Part shown: one piece after another, positions 41,907 to 49,478 of the stretch | Layout: each line of letters starts with the position of its first letter | Position numbering within the stretch: position 1 is the first letter of the stretch | DNA from: CAYRML01 sp050942825 | GTDB lineage: Bacteria > Bacillota > Dehalobacteriia > UBA4068 | Direction: 5' to 3' | Assembly (NCBI GenBank): GCA_050942825.1 | Contig: JBMNOA010000002.1 | Location: 6,177 to 70,176 of the forward strand | DNA: 64,000 nucleotides | Program-made: the position numbers and the translations under genes | The notes under the pieces: generated by a model | What the model saw: the letters and a program-made list of their open reading frames with translations, nothing else | Told to the model about the DNA's origin: nothing | The model's database searches: none

Positions 41907-43472
41907 ATGAAGAGAATTTTTCCGATTGTAATATTATCGTTGGTTTTTATTTTTTATTGTAGCTCTATAGCTGTGGCGACCGATAGCTATTATAAGAAAG
42001 GCAACCCGGAGAAATATACACTTGTGCAACATACCGTATTAACTAATAATAGCAATTCTGTAGTACGTGATATATCTTTACATTTGCCTCTGATGGATAG
42101 CAAAATGCCTATTTATCAGGAGTTTGTAGGTGAGCAGCTTTCACCTTATCCCAATCGGATCGTTTATGGCGCCAATGGTGATAATGGCTCCCGAGAAGCA
42201 ATATATAATATTGCTTCTTTAGCTCCGGGAGAAAGATTGGTTTTCGAGCAACGTTATGCTATTGTCTGTTATAGCATCAACTATACCTTTACGGCTGCCG
42301 ATATTCCCGATAATTATTCTCGTCTGCCTTTATATATTTATACCGAGCCCTCTTTGTATGTGGAATCAGATAGCCAGGAAATAATTGATTTTGCCAAAAA
42401 GGCTTTGGCCTACGGCAAAAACCCCTATTTACTAGCTAAAAATCTTTTTTCGCAGGTCAATCTGTATATGACGTATAAAGACGGCATCAATGCTAATAAA
42501 GGGGCTTTAAATGCTGTACGATCTGCAGAAGGTGTCTGTGAGGATTATACAGATCTATTTGTAGCATCCCTGAGAGCATTGAATATACCTGCTCGCCAAA
42601 TGACGGGTTATTTGTATATGCCCGCCGATAGCAATCAACAACAGTACAAAAAACAGGATGGCTCCGTTGATTTAACCGCTATCGGACACACCTGGCCGGA
42701 GTTTTATCTGCCTAATGTTGACTGGGTCTTTGCTGATCCCACCTTTACCTACCTTGTTAATGTTAACGGAGTCGATAAGAAATTTATTGACTGGAGCTTT
42801 TTTGCTAATATCCCTGACTCCAGAAAATATATCTTTTTCAGGGAAGGTTCTGCTTCAGCGAAATTGAGTTATTTTAGTTCCAGTGGCGGTGATTTAACGG
42901 CCGATATTTCCTCCTCTTTGTTAATGGATAATCAATTTCTGCCATATAATGATTTAGCGGGCCATTGGGCATCTGATGCAGTTTGTTATTTATATAATTA
43001 TGAAGACTCCTTGGTAAAAGGTGTGGGTAATGGGCTTTACGGTGTTAATTTGCCTATTACCCGGGCACAATTGGCTGTTTTTTTGCAAAGAGTAAAAGAC
43101 CCTCCCTCGGCAACCTTGTCGTTTCCGGATGTATCTTCGACCCATTGGGCAGCGCAAGCTATTGCTTCGGCCAAAGAACAAGGCTGGTTGGCAGGTTATG
43201 CTGACGGCACCTTTAGGCCCAATCAGCAGCTAACCAGAGCAGAAATGGCAGCCGTGCTGGTAAGAGCATTTAATATATCCAAGGGGGATTTCCAGGTTGA
43301 GTTTAAGGATTTAGGATTGCCGGGATATTCTTGGGCTGATTCAAGCATCATAATCTTGGCTTCTAATAATTTAGCAGGGGGGGACGGCAAGGGTAATTTT
43401 ATGCCGCAAAAAACAGTCACCAGGGCAGAATTCGCTGTGTTTTTCAGTAAGATATTGCAAAATATAAAGTAA
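41907..43472 (+). CDS. Secreted transglutaminase-like protein with three S-layer homology domains
   Basis: A 521-residue exported protein. Residues 1-25 are a signal peptide ending near VAVA in a hydrophobic run. Residues about 170-290 form a transglutaminase-like domain with a complete triad: C211 (AEGVCEDYTDLF), H261 (IGHTWPEF) and D277 (WVFADPTF). Three SLH domains follow (about 347-396, 406-455, 465-518), each with the ITRAQ/LTRAE/VTRAE motif, that anchor proteins to cell-wall polymers. It may process or crosslink envelope proteins; the substrate is unknown. It is a single-gene unit between terminators. Confidence 0.9.
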   Translation: MKRIFPIVILSLVFIFYCSSIAVATDSYYKKGNPEKYTLVQHTVLTNNSNSVVRDISLHLPLMDSKMPIYQEFVGEQLSPYPNRIVYGANGDNGSREAIYNIASLAPGERLVFEQRYAIVCYSINYTFTAADIPDNYSRLPLYIYTEPSLYVESDSQEIIDFAKKALAYGKNPYLLAKNLFSQVNLYMTYKDGINANKGALNAVRSAEGVCEDYTDLFVASLRALNIPARQMTGYLYMPADSNQQQYKKQDGSVDLTAIGHTWPEFYLPNVDWVFADPTFTYLVNVNGVDKKFIDWSFFANIPDSRKYIFFREGSASAKLSYFSSSGGDLTADISSSLLMDNQFLPYNDLAGHWASDAVCYLYNYEDSLVKGVGNGLYGVNLPITRAQLAVFLQRVKDPPSATLSFPDVSSTHWAAQAIASAKEQGWLAGYADGTFRPNQQLTRAEMAAVLVRAFNISKGDFQVEFKDLGLPGYSWADSSIIILASNNLAGGDGKGNFMPQKTVTRAEFAVFFSKILQNIK

Positions 43473-43481
43473 TTTACAAAT

Positions 43482-43514
43482 AAAAAAACTGTCTAAAGAT
43501 AGACGGTTTTTTTA
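43482..43514 (+). terminator. Intrinsic terminator after the SLH protein gene
   Basis: AAAAAACTGTCTA and TAGACGGTTTTTT pair over 13 positions with one G-T pair and a four-base loop, ending in a T-run. Confidence 0.9.
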
Positions 43515-43537
43515 TTTATTTTAATCTAAAAATAGCA

Positions 43538-43573
43538 TTGCTTGCATAATAATATAAAAGTATAAATTATGCA
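43538..43573 (+). promoter_or_regulatory. Promoter with inverted repeat around the -10 box
   Basis: TTGCTT at 43538-43543, 17-base spacer, TATAAA at 43561-43566. TGCATAAT (43543-43550) and ATTATGCA (43566-43573) are perfect inverted repeats that bracket the core promoter. A repressor bound there, possibly the HTH protein encoded next, would block transcription. Autoregulation is inference. Confidence 0.65.
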
Positions 43574-43591
43574 TACAAAAGGAGGGTTAAT

Positions 43592-43945
43592 ATGGGTCAA
43601 AAACTTGATAATGAGTATTTGACATTAAAAGAAACGGCAAAACTAAGCGGAACAGCCTATGCCACGGTAAAAAGAAATATAGAAAGTGGTAAATTGCCCG
43701 CATATCATATCGGACGTAAATATTTCATCAAAAAGGAGGATGCAGAAGCTTATCTTAAAGATAAAGAGAAGCATAATAATATTGATGGTTATACTATCAA
43801 GGAGATTATGGAAATAATCCCTCTCAGCTATGCCTTTATTATTGAGTTGATACGCTTGAAAAAATTGGAGGCTGTAAAAGTCGGCCGTCAGTACATCATC
43901 CCCAAATCTAGTTTTGAAGAATTCATCAAGAATAATAAGATTTGA
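43592..43945 (+). CDS. Protein with two excisionase/MerR-type HTH domains
   Basis: A 117-residue protein made of two helix-turn-helix units of the excisionase (HTH_17) type. Unit one spans about residues 9-57 (YLTLKETAKLSGTAYATVKR, HIGRKYFIKKEDAEAYL). Unit two spans about 64-113 (GYTIKEIMEIIPLSYAFI, KVGRQYIIPKSSFEEFI). Single-domain forms are common in phage and mobile elements; a tandem pair without other domains is less usual. AAAGGAGGG precedes the ATG. No integrase is nearby. It may act as a pseudo-dimer on asymmetric DNA; the target is unknown. Confidence 0.75.
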   Translation: MGQKLDNEYLTLKETAKLSGTAYATVKRNIESGKLPAYHIGRKYFIKKEDAEAYLKDKEKHNNIDGYTIKEIMEIIPLSYAFIIELIRLKKLEAVKVGRQYIIPKSSFEEFIKNNKI

Positions 43946-44026
43946 TTAGCTGATCAAAACAGTATAAAGGATTTTGCTTCTTTGATGCAGAAATATGTAA
44001 CATAAAATAATTAAGGATGTGATTTT

Positions 44027-44989
44027 TTGCGCCAAGATTGGCAGAAATGGGAAGATCAATATCTGTCTCCTTATGCAGCCAGAAGCAGCCGCAGCTTGGG
44101 CCGCCTGAAACCTGAAGAGCCATGTCCGATCCGCACCGCTTATCAAAAAGACAGGGATAAGATCATCCATTCCAAAGCTTTTCGCCGTCTCAAGCATAAA
44201 ACACAGGTCTTTATCGCACCTAAAGGTGATCATTTTCGTACCAGATTGACTCATGTTTTGGAGGTTTCTCAAATTGCCCGTACTATTGCCAGAGCTTTAT
44301 GTCTCAATGAGGATCTGACGGAAGCTATTGCTTTGGGGCATGATTTAGGGCATACCCCTTTTGGGCATGCCGGAGAAAGAGCCTTGGCTACTCTTTATCC
44401 CGGCTTCAGCCATAATAAACAAAGTTTGCGTGTGGTAGATTGTCTGGAAAGAGGCGGCCGAGGCCTTAACCTCACTTATGAAGTGAGGGACGGTATACTT
44501 AATCATTGTGGAGAAGGCGTGCCTGCTACTTTGGAGGGCAAAATAGTTCGTATTTCTGATCGTATAGCCTATATCACACATGATATTGATGATGCTATCA
44601 GAGCGGGGCTGATTTCAGAGGATGAATTGCCTTTATCAGCTACAGCTGTTTTAGGCAAAACTCATAGCATTAATATTGATACCATGGTTTTAGATATTAT
44701 TAATAATAGCATGAACAGAAATGATATAGAAATGTCGCCTAAAGTTACAGAGGCTATGAATGATTTACGCAATTATCTTTTTAATAAAGTCTATTTTCGT
44801 CCTCATGCTTTGAAAGAAGAACAAAAACTAAGCCGTAAATTAGTGGATTTTTATAATTATTATCTACAAAATACTGATGCTTTGCCTAAAGAATATATTT
44901 GTCAGCCTCTGACGGTAGCAGTTTGCGATTATATAGCTGGTATGACTGATAATTTTGCGCTAGAAGAACACGATCGTATTTTTGGCTAA
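44027..44989 (+). CDS. dGTPase-like HD-domain phosphohydrolase
   Basis: A 320-residue member of the deoxyguanosinetriphosphate triphosphohydrolase family. The HD metal site is intact: H76 in RTRLTHVLEVSQIA, H105-D106 in GHDLGHTPFGHAGE, and a late aspartate in ISDRIAYITHDIDDA. It starts RQDWQKWEDQYLSPYAARS after a TTG initiator, with AAGGATG about 8 bases before. Such proteins hydrolyse dNTPs to deoxynucleoside and triphosphate. Genes of this family often lie upstream of dnaG in Clostridia, as here. Confidence 0.92.
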   Translation: MRQDWQKWEDQYLSPYAARSSRSLGRLKPEEPCPIRTAYQKDRDKIIHSKAFRRLKHKTQVFIAPKGDHFRTRLTHVLEVSQIARTIARALCLNEDLTEAIALGHDLGHTPFGHAGERALATLYPGFSHNKQSLRVVDCLERGGRGLNLTYEVRDGILNHCGEGVPATLEGKIVRISDRIAYITHDIDDAIRAGLISEDELPLSATAVLGKTHSINIDTMVLDIINNSMNRNDIEMSPKVTEAMNDLRNYLFNKVYFRPHALKEEQKLSRKLVDFYNYYLQNTDALPKEYICQPLTVAVCDYIAGMTDNFALEEHDRIFG

Positions 44990-44991
44990 CA

Positions 44992-45019
44992 AAAAGAGAG
45001 CCTTTAAAGGCTCTCTTTT
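44992..45019. terminator. Bidirectional terminator between the dGTPase gene and an antisense RNA
   Basis: The 28-base stretch is a near-perfect palindrome (AAAAGAGAGCC...GGCTCTCTTTT) and ends in T-rich sequence on both strands. It terminates the dGTPase gene on the plus strand and could terminate an RNA read on the minus strand from near 45138. Confidence 0.85.
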
Positions 45020-45138
45020 CAAGCTGCTGACAGCGGCACAAAAGAAGGAAAAACCTTTCCGCAGGGTCATGCTATATCGGCTGTGACCAAAAGCCGATCA
45101 GGGTTTTTAACCTTCTTTTAATATTTTGTTAAATATAT
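44992..45138 (-). ncRNA. Candidate structured small RNA with H-type pseudoknot
   Basis: The stretch has nested and crossing complementarity. Outer helix: 45040-45048 with 45111-45119 (9 bp), continued by 45049-45056 with 45101-45108. Inside, 45065-45069 (GGTCA) pairs with 45084-45088 (TGACC), and 45076-45082 (ATCGGCT) pairs with 45092-45098 (AGCCGAT). These two cross, giving an H-type pseudoknot. A third hairpin is 45023-45027 with 45033-45037. The minus strand is favoured because a promoter lies at 45174-45145 and a terminator ends it, about 147 bases. I cannot match it to a known RNA class. Confidence 0.5.
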
Positions 45139-45144
45139 TGATAA

Positions 45145-45174
45145 AATATACTTCAAATTTTGCTAAAATGTAAA
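45145..45174 (-). promoter_or_regulatory. Minus-strand promoter for the candidate RNA
   Basis: On the minus strand TTTACA (45174-45169), an 18-base spacer and TATATT (45150-45145). Transcription would start near 45138 and run into the pseudoknot-forming sequence. The region is AT-rich, so a chance match is possible. Confidence 0.5.
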
Positions 45175-45400
45175 ACTTTCTGTAGGTATAAATTGCCATT
45201 TTTCGGTAATAATAGAAACGAAATAGCAGGAATATAATAAAAAAAAGCGAATATACCTGCCTAGGCATTATTAAGATAAATATACGATATTAGTCGATTA
45301 AGCAATAAAAAGTGCAATAGAGGGAATTAATATGGAGGTGGCGAAAGATTATTAATTCATACTAAAGCATATTTTATGTAAATAATCCAGAGGTTCGTTC
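45175..45400 (+). other. AT-rich region upstream of dnaG
   Basis: No gene is supportable. GCAGGAATAT (near 45226) and ATATACCTGC (near 45253) pair except for one base, forming a hairpin. TATAAT at 45233-45238 lies inside it but has no good -35. The dnaG promoter is probably here; I cannot place it. Confidence 0.35.
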
Positions 45401-47188
45401 ATGAATATTTTCGTGCCACCGCAAATCCTTGATGAAATAATTCAAAAAACAGATATAGTGGAATTAGTCAGTGAATATCTTACTCTAAAAAAACAGGGTA
45501 AAAATTTCGTTGGCTTATGCCCTTTCCATTCTGAGAACACGCCATCTTTTTCTGTCAGCCCCGAAAAGCAGATTTATTATTGTTTTGGCTGTCAAAAGGG
45601 TGGCAATGTCATCAATTTCGTAATGGAGACCGAGGGTCTGACTTTGCCGGAAGCTGCTGAAAAATTAGCAGAGAGACTTGGTATTGCCATCCCCGAAAAA
45701 GATTATGATTTCAAGCAAAATGCTAAGCAAAAAGAAAAGCAGGATATATTGCGTATTCATCAGCTGGCTGCAGATTTTTACAGACACCACTTGTATGGTG
45801 CTCAGAGTAAGGTAGGCGCCAACTATTGTGCTAAAAGGGGTCTTGGCAAAGAAATTATTAATGCTTTTGCTATTGGTTATGCGCCGGAAAATGATTGGCA
45901 GGCCTTAGGTAATTATCTAAAAAAGCAGGGTTATGCTCCAGCTTTGATAGAAAAAGCCGGTTTGATCAGCAAAAGCGCTAAAACAGGTCATTATTATGAT
46001 AAATTTCATGGCCGTTTGATTTTCCCCATTTGTGATTATCGCTCCCATGTTATCGCCTTTGGCGGTCGTATAATTGGAGAAGGCCAGCCTAAATATATAA
46101 ATTCTACGCAAACGCTTATTTATAATAAATCACATAATCTTTATGCAATACATATAGCTGCATCTTCCATCCGCCAAAATGATTTGGCTATAGTTATGGA
46201 AGGCTATATGGATGTCATCATGGCTCATCAAAATGGTGTCACTAATGCGGTAGCCTCTTTGGGTACGGCTTTGACTGCACCACAGGCGCGTTTGCTGAAA
46301 AGATATACTACCAATGTCCTACTGGCTTATGATGGGGACAGTGCCGGTACCAAGGCTGCTCAAAGAGGCTTGGAAGTTATGAGCCAAGAGGGCCTTAATA
46401 TCCGTATTTTGCCTTTGCCACGGGATATGGATCCCGATGCTTTTTTGCGTCAAAATGGCAAAGCAGGTTGGGATGATTTTGTACAAAAACACTCTTTGGG
46501 TGTTTTGGAATATCTCTTAAAGGCTGCCGAAGCCAAATATCCCGCTAAAAGCGTAACTGATAAGGGATTGATAATCAAACAATTAATCCCGGCTATCAGC
46601 AAAACATCCAGTCATGTGGAAAGAGATAGTTTTATCCGTTTATTAGCCCATAGATTAGAGGTAGAGGCGGAAGCAATTTATGCTGACTTGGCTAAAAACG
46701 GAATAAAAATCAGCAACTCTGCCTCCAAAACAAAAGTAGCCTCAAAGAAACCAATTATTGTCAAGTCCCCTTCTTTAAAGGCTATCAATCCGCTATTTTC
46801 TTTGCTTTTGCAAGATAAAGAATCTTTTTATCGCATGAGGCAAGAAACAGGTTATGATTTTTGCCGCAACGAAGAGGAAAAAAAATTGGTAGAACTCGTT
46901 GAGTCTTTAGGTGATAATTATGATTGGCAAATTGTAACTTTATTGCATATATTACCACAGGAAAATGAAGGGTTACGACAACTTTTGTTGAATTTATTAC
47001 AAGCAGAAGTTCCCCTATCTAATAGTTCCGATATCATTGATACTTGGATAAAAAACTGTAAATTGAACAATTTGCAAAAAGAGATCCTGATTTTGCGCCA
47101 AGAGCTTACCGAACACCCAGAAAATTGCCATAATTTATTAAAAAAGATAAGCACTTTACAACGAAAAGTGCAAAAATTAAAATCATAA
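45401..47188 (+). CDS. dnaG: DNA primase
   Basis: DnaG makes RNA primers for replication. The 595-residue protein has the N-terminal zinc finger C40, H43, C61, C64 (LCPFHSENTPSFSV, CFGCQKGG), then the TOPRIM domain (VMEGYMDVIMAHQNG and LAYDGDSAGTKAAQRG). A helicase-binding C-terminal domain follows a linker near residue 440. The ATG follows AGAGG. It is directly followed by rpoD, the macromolecular-synthesis arrangement without rpsU. Confidence 0.97.
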   Translation: MNIFVPPQILDEIIQKTDIVELVSEYLTLKKQGKNFVGLCPFHSENTPSFSVSPEKQIYYCFGCQKGGNVINFVMETEGLTLPEAAEKLAERLGIAIPEKDYDFKQNAKQKEKQDILRIHQLAADFYRHHLYGAQSKVGANYCAKRGLGKEIINAFAIGYAPENDWQALGNYLKKQGYAPALIEKAGLISKSAKTGHYYDKFHGRLIFPICDYRSHVIAFGGRIIGEGQPKYINSTQTLIYNKSHNLYAIHIAASSIRQNDLAIVMEGYMDVIMAHQNGVTNAVASLGTALTAPQARLLKRYTTNVLLAYDGDSAGTKAAQRGLEVMSQEGLNIRILPLPRDMDPDAFLRQNGKAGWDDFVQKHSLGVLEYLLKAAEAKYPAKSVTDKGLIIKQLIPAISKTSSHVERDSFIRLLAHRLEVEAEAIYADLAKNGIKISNSASKTKVASKKPIIVKSPSLKAINPLFSLLLQDKESFYRMRQETGYDFCRNEEEKKLVELVESLGDNYDWQIVTLLHILPQENEGLRQLLLNLLQAEVPLSNSSDIIDTWIKNCKLNNLQKEILILRQELTEHPENCHNLLKKISTLQRKVQKLKS

Positions 47189-47231
47189 AAATTAATAATA
47201 ATCCCCTTAGGAAAGAGAGGTTACCTACAAG

Positions 47232-48335
47232 GTGGAACATACTAAAACGGAGGCAGTGAAAAACTTAATAGAATCAGCCAAACAGAGAGGACATATTTCT
47301 TATGTTGATATTATGGATGCTCTCAGCGAAGTGGATCTCACCCCTGAACAAATAGATGAAATCTATGAAAAGTTAGGGCAATTGGGTGTGGAAATAGGCG
47401 TGGCCTCCGTAATGATCGAATCTGCAGACGAGGTTGAGGACTCCGATGAGGTATTGTTGCCGGCCGGAGAACCTATAGACATTGATTTATCGGTACCGGA
47501 AGGGATCGCTATTGATGACCCTGTCCGTATGTATCTAAAAGAAATAGGGCGAGTTCCTTTACTTTCCGCTGAGGAAGAGGTTATTTTGGCCAAAAGGATG
47601 GAAGAAGGCGATGAAGAATCCCGCCGCCGTCTGGCAGAAGCCAATTTGCGTCTGGTGGTCAGTATAGCTAAACGCTATGTAGGGCGGGGTATGCTCTTTT
47701 TGGATCTTATTCAAGAGGGTAATCTGGGCTTGATCAAAGCTGTAGAAAAGTTTGACTATCATAAAGGCTATAAATTTAGTACCTATGCTACTTGGTGGAT
47801 TAGGCAGGCTATCACTCGAGCCATTGCCGATCAAGCTCGTACAATTCGTATACCTGTGCATATGGTAGAAACTATCAATAAACTTATCCGTATCCAACGC
47901 AATCTTATTCAAGAACTGGGGCGTGATCCTTCTCCTGAAGAAATTGCCAAAGAGATGGAGATACCCGTAGAAAAAGTCCGTGATATCTTAAAAATTTCTC
48001 AAGAACCGGTATCTTTGGAAACCCCTATCGGTGAGGAAGAGGATAGTCATTTAGGGGATTTTATCGAAGATGAAGAAGCTCTTGCTCCAGCTGAGGCTGC
48101 ATCTTTTTTCCTTTTAAGGGAACAATTGGAGGATGTTTTGAGTACTTTAACACCTAGAGAAAAAAAAGTATTGCAATTGCGTTTTGGGCTGGATGACGGA
48201 CGTAGCCGTACTTTGGAAGAGGTCGGCCAGGTTTTTGGTGTAACCCGTGAAAGAATTCGCCAAATAGAAGCAAAAGCTTTAAGAAAATTGCGTCATCCCA
48301 GCAGAAGCAAAAAACTTAAAGATTATTTGGACTAA
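47232..48335 (+). CDS. rpoD: Primary sigma factor SigA/RpoD
   Basis: The housekeeping sigma factor that directs RNA polymerase to TTGACA/TATAAT promoters, which are abundant in this window. The 367-residue protein has a short region 1.1 (about 1-55), region 1.2, and region 2 with YKFSTYATWWIRQAITRAI for -10 recognition and melting. Regions 3 and 4 follow, the latter with GVTRERIRQIEAKALRKLRH for -35 recognition. The start is GTG; AGAGAGG lies about 12 bases before it. Confidence 0.97.
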   Translation: MEHTKTEAVKNLIESAKQRGHISYVDIMDALSEVDLTPEQIDEIYEKLGQLGVEIGVASVMIESADEVEDSDEVLLPAGEPIDIDLSVPEGIAIDDPVRMYLKEIGRVPLLSAEEEVILAKRMEEGDEESRRRLAEANLRLVVSIAKRYVGRGMLFLDLIQEGNLGLIKAVEKFDYHKGYKFSTYATWWIRQAITRAIADQARTIRIPVHMVETINKLIRIQRNLIQELGRDPSPEEIAKEMEIPVEKVRDILKISQEPVSLETPIGEEEDSHLGDFIEDEEALAPAEAASFFLLREQLEDVLSTLTPREKKVLQLRFGLDDGRSRTLEEVGQVFGVTRERIRQIEAKALRKLRHPSRSKKLKDYLD

Positions 48336-48339
48336 TAAC

Positions 48340-48366
48340 AACCGGGTCTGTTCGACCCGGTTTTTC
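48340..48366 (+). terminator. Intrinsic terminator after rpoD
   Basis: AACCGGGTC (48340-48348) and GACCCGGTT (48354-48362) form a perfect 9-bp stem with a five-base loop and a T-run. Confidence 0.95.
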
Positions 48367-48379
48367 TTTAATTCTTTTC

Positions 48380-48408
48380 TTGACCACTATCGATAAATTT
48401 AGTATAAT
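48380..48408 (+). promoter_or_regulatory. Promoter for the CAU tRNA
   Basis: TTGACC at 48380-48385, 17-base spacer, TATAAT at 48403-48408. It lies 27 bases before the mature tRNA 5' end. Confidence 0.85.
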
Positions 48409-48435
48409 ATAATTCGCTCGGCTATTTGATGTTGA

Positions 48436-48510
48436 GGGCCTATAGCTCAGCGGTAGAGCCACCGGCTCATAACCGGTCGGTCCCTGGTTCGATCCCAGGT
48501 GGGCCCACCA
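48436..48510 (+). tRNA. tRNA with CAU anticodon, probably tRNA-Ile2
   Basis: All four arms fold: acceptor GGGCCTA with TGGGCCC, D arm GCTC/GAGC, anticodon stem ACCGG/CCGGT with loop CTCATAA (anticodon 48468-48470), and T arm CCTGG/CCAGG with TTCGATC. CCA is encoded. The first pair is G-C, so it is not an initiator. The C4-G69 and C5-G68 pairs are features that the lysidine synthetase TilS favours, so Ile2 (reading AUA) is more likely than elongator Met. Confidence 0.93.
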
Positions 48511-48516
48511 AAATAA

Positions 48517-48566
48517 AAGCCTCTCAAATGCCTATATTTTGGGTGTTTAAGAGGCTTGATATTTTT
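48517..48566 (+). terminator. Terminator-like hairpin after the tRNA
   Basis: AAGCCTCT (48517-48524) pairs with AGAGGCTT (48550-48557), with a long 25-base loop, followed by GATATTTTTATC. It probably ends the tRNA transcript. Confidence 0.7.
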
Positions 48567-48886
48567 ATCTTCAAAAGAATCATGAACTATTTTTGCATTT
48601 ATCCATAATCATAATACTGATAGTTTCCTTCTCGAAACAGACATGTACTAACAACAAAGAATATTTCTTATATGGTGGCTACTAGAAACGATGGTGTTAA
48701 ATACATTGCTAAAAGAAAACCGGGTGTTTTATTAAAATATGCCAACTTTGATATATTATAGAGAAGGACATCAATTTCTTGAGAAAACAGCTAAAAGATG
48801 TTAAAATAACTATAAGTAAAATGAACATACTAAGAGAAGAAAAGATAGTGGATAATTACTTCGCGATTTTACGGGAGTGGTGGAAT
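48567..48886 (+). other. Gene-poor stretch between the tRNA and a small gene
   Basis: About 320 AT-rich bases. A 29-codon frame at 48672-48761 (MVATRNDGVKYIAKRKPG...) has no ribosome site and may be a gene remnant. The next small gene could alternatively begin at TTG 48779 inside this stretch. No tRNA, promoter or repeat is clear. Confidence 0.4.
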
Positions 48887-49072
48887 ATGACGGAAGAAAA
48901 AAATAAACCCTGGTATAGTCCCCCCATGATGGAAAACCCGTTTTTTCACCCTGATATAACTCCTGAGGAGTATGATGTCGAAAGAGCCTATTTTGTTAAA
49001 CATTGGGATAATTATAAACGTGGCTTATATAAACTACTGTGGAAGCAGCAACAAGAAAATGTTAATAGATAG
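48887..49072 (+). CDS. Hypothetical small protein, 61 residues
   Basis: From ATG 48887 the protein starts MTEEKNKPWYSPPMMENPFF and is rich in aromatic and charged residues (YFVKHWDNYKRGLYKLLWKQ). A TTG at 48779 would add 36 lysine-rich residues; AAGGA lies before it. GGGAGTGG before 48887 is a fair ribosome site. I recognise no family. A good terminator follows at once, which favours a real gene. Its place beside a phage-gene remnant suggests accessory origin. Confidence 0.5.
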   Translation: MTEEKNKPWYSPPMMENPFFHPDITPEEYDVERAYFVKHWDNYKRGLYKLLWKQQQENVNR

Positions 49073-49073
49073 A

Positions 49074-49106
49074 AACCATCTACTGGTAAACGGTAGGTGG
49101 TTTTTT
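49074..49106 (+). terminator. Intrinsic terminator after the 61-residue gene
   Basis: AACCATCTAC (49074-49083) pairs with GTAGGTGGTT (49093-49102), one G-T pair, then a T-run. Confidence 0.9.
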
Positions 49107-49201
49107 AATGCTCATTTTTAGTTAATCAGCACTTTGTCATTTGATGGAGTGTTTTTGATTATGCCCTGAGCACGGCGTAAAAAGGTTCAATATTTCGCTA
49201 T

Positions 49202-49257
49202 CTGCCAGCAAAAAATGCAGGACGGTTAGTGATGCAACCACGTTAAAAGCGTAACCG
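49202..49257 (+). other. Structured leader-like sequence before the phage remnant
   Basis: CGGTTA (49223-49228) pairs with TAACCG (49252-49257), and CTGC/GCAG pairs just upstream (near 49202-49220). I have an impression that similar segments precede scaffold genes in Clostridial phages, but cannot confirm it. It is plausibly part of the same remnant. Confidence 0.35.
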
Positions 49258-49272
49258 AGAAAGGATAGACAC

Positions 49273-49389
49273 ATGAAAAGAGAGTTTTTAAAAGGGTTAG
49301 AGCTTGCCGATGATATTACAGATCAAATCATGGCCGAACACGGCAAAGGCATTGAGAAATATAAAACGGCAAACGAGAGCTGGATATAA
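49273..49389 (+). pseudogene. Remnant of a phage minor structural (GP20/scaffold) protein gene
   Basis: A 38-codon frame behind GAGAAAGGA. It begins MKREFLKGLELADDITDQIM and continues AEHGKGIEKYKTANES. This strongly resembles the N-terminus of Gp20-type phage scaffold proteins (typically MKREFLKGLGL...IMAEHGK), which run to about 180-200 residues. A stop codon and unrelated AT-rich sequence follow, so only the start survives. No other capsid, integrase or attachment-site sequence is visible around it. It marks a decayed prophage or a small transferred fragment. Confidence 0.65.
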
Positions 49390-49478
49390 ATCCATTGTAA
49401 AAAGAAAAATATAAAGGAAAAAATATTTTATTTGCGAATATCTATTGGTATAAAAGATTATTAAAGAAGGGGATCAGT

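Noticed and set aside
48672..48761. 29-codon frame upstream of the 61-residue gene
   Set aside because: No ribosome site and no family resemblance; at most a gene remnant.
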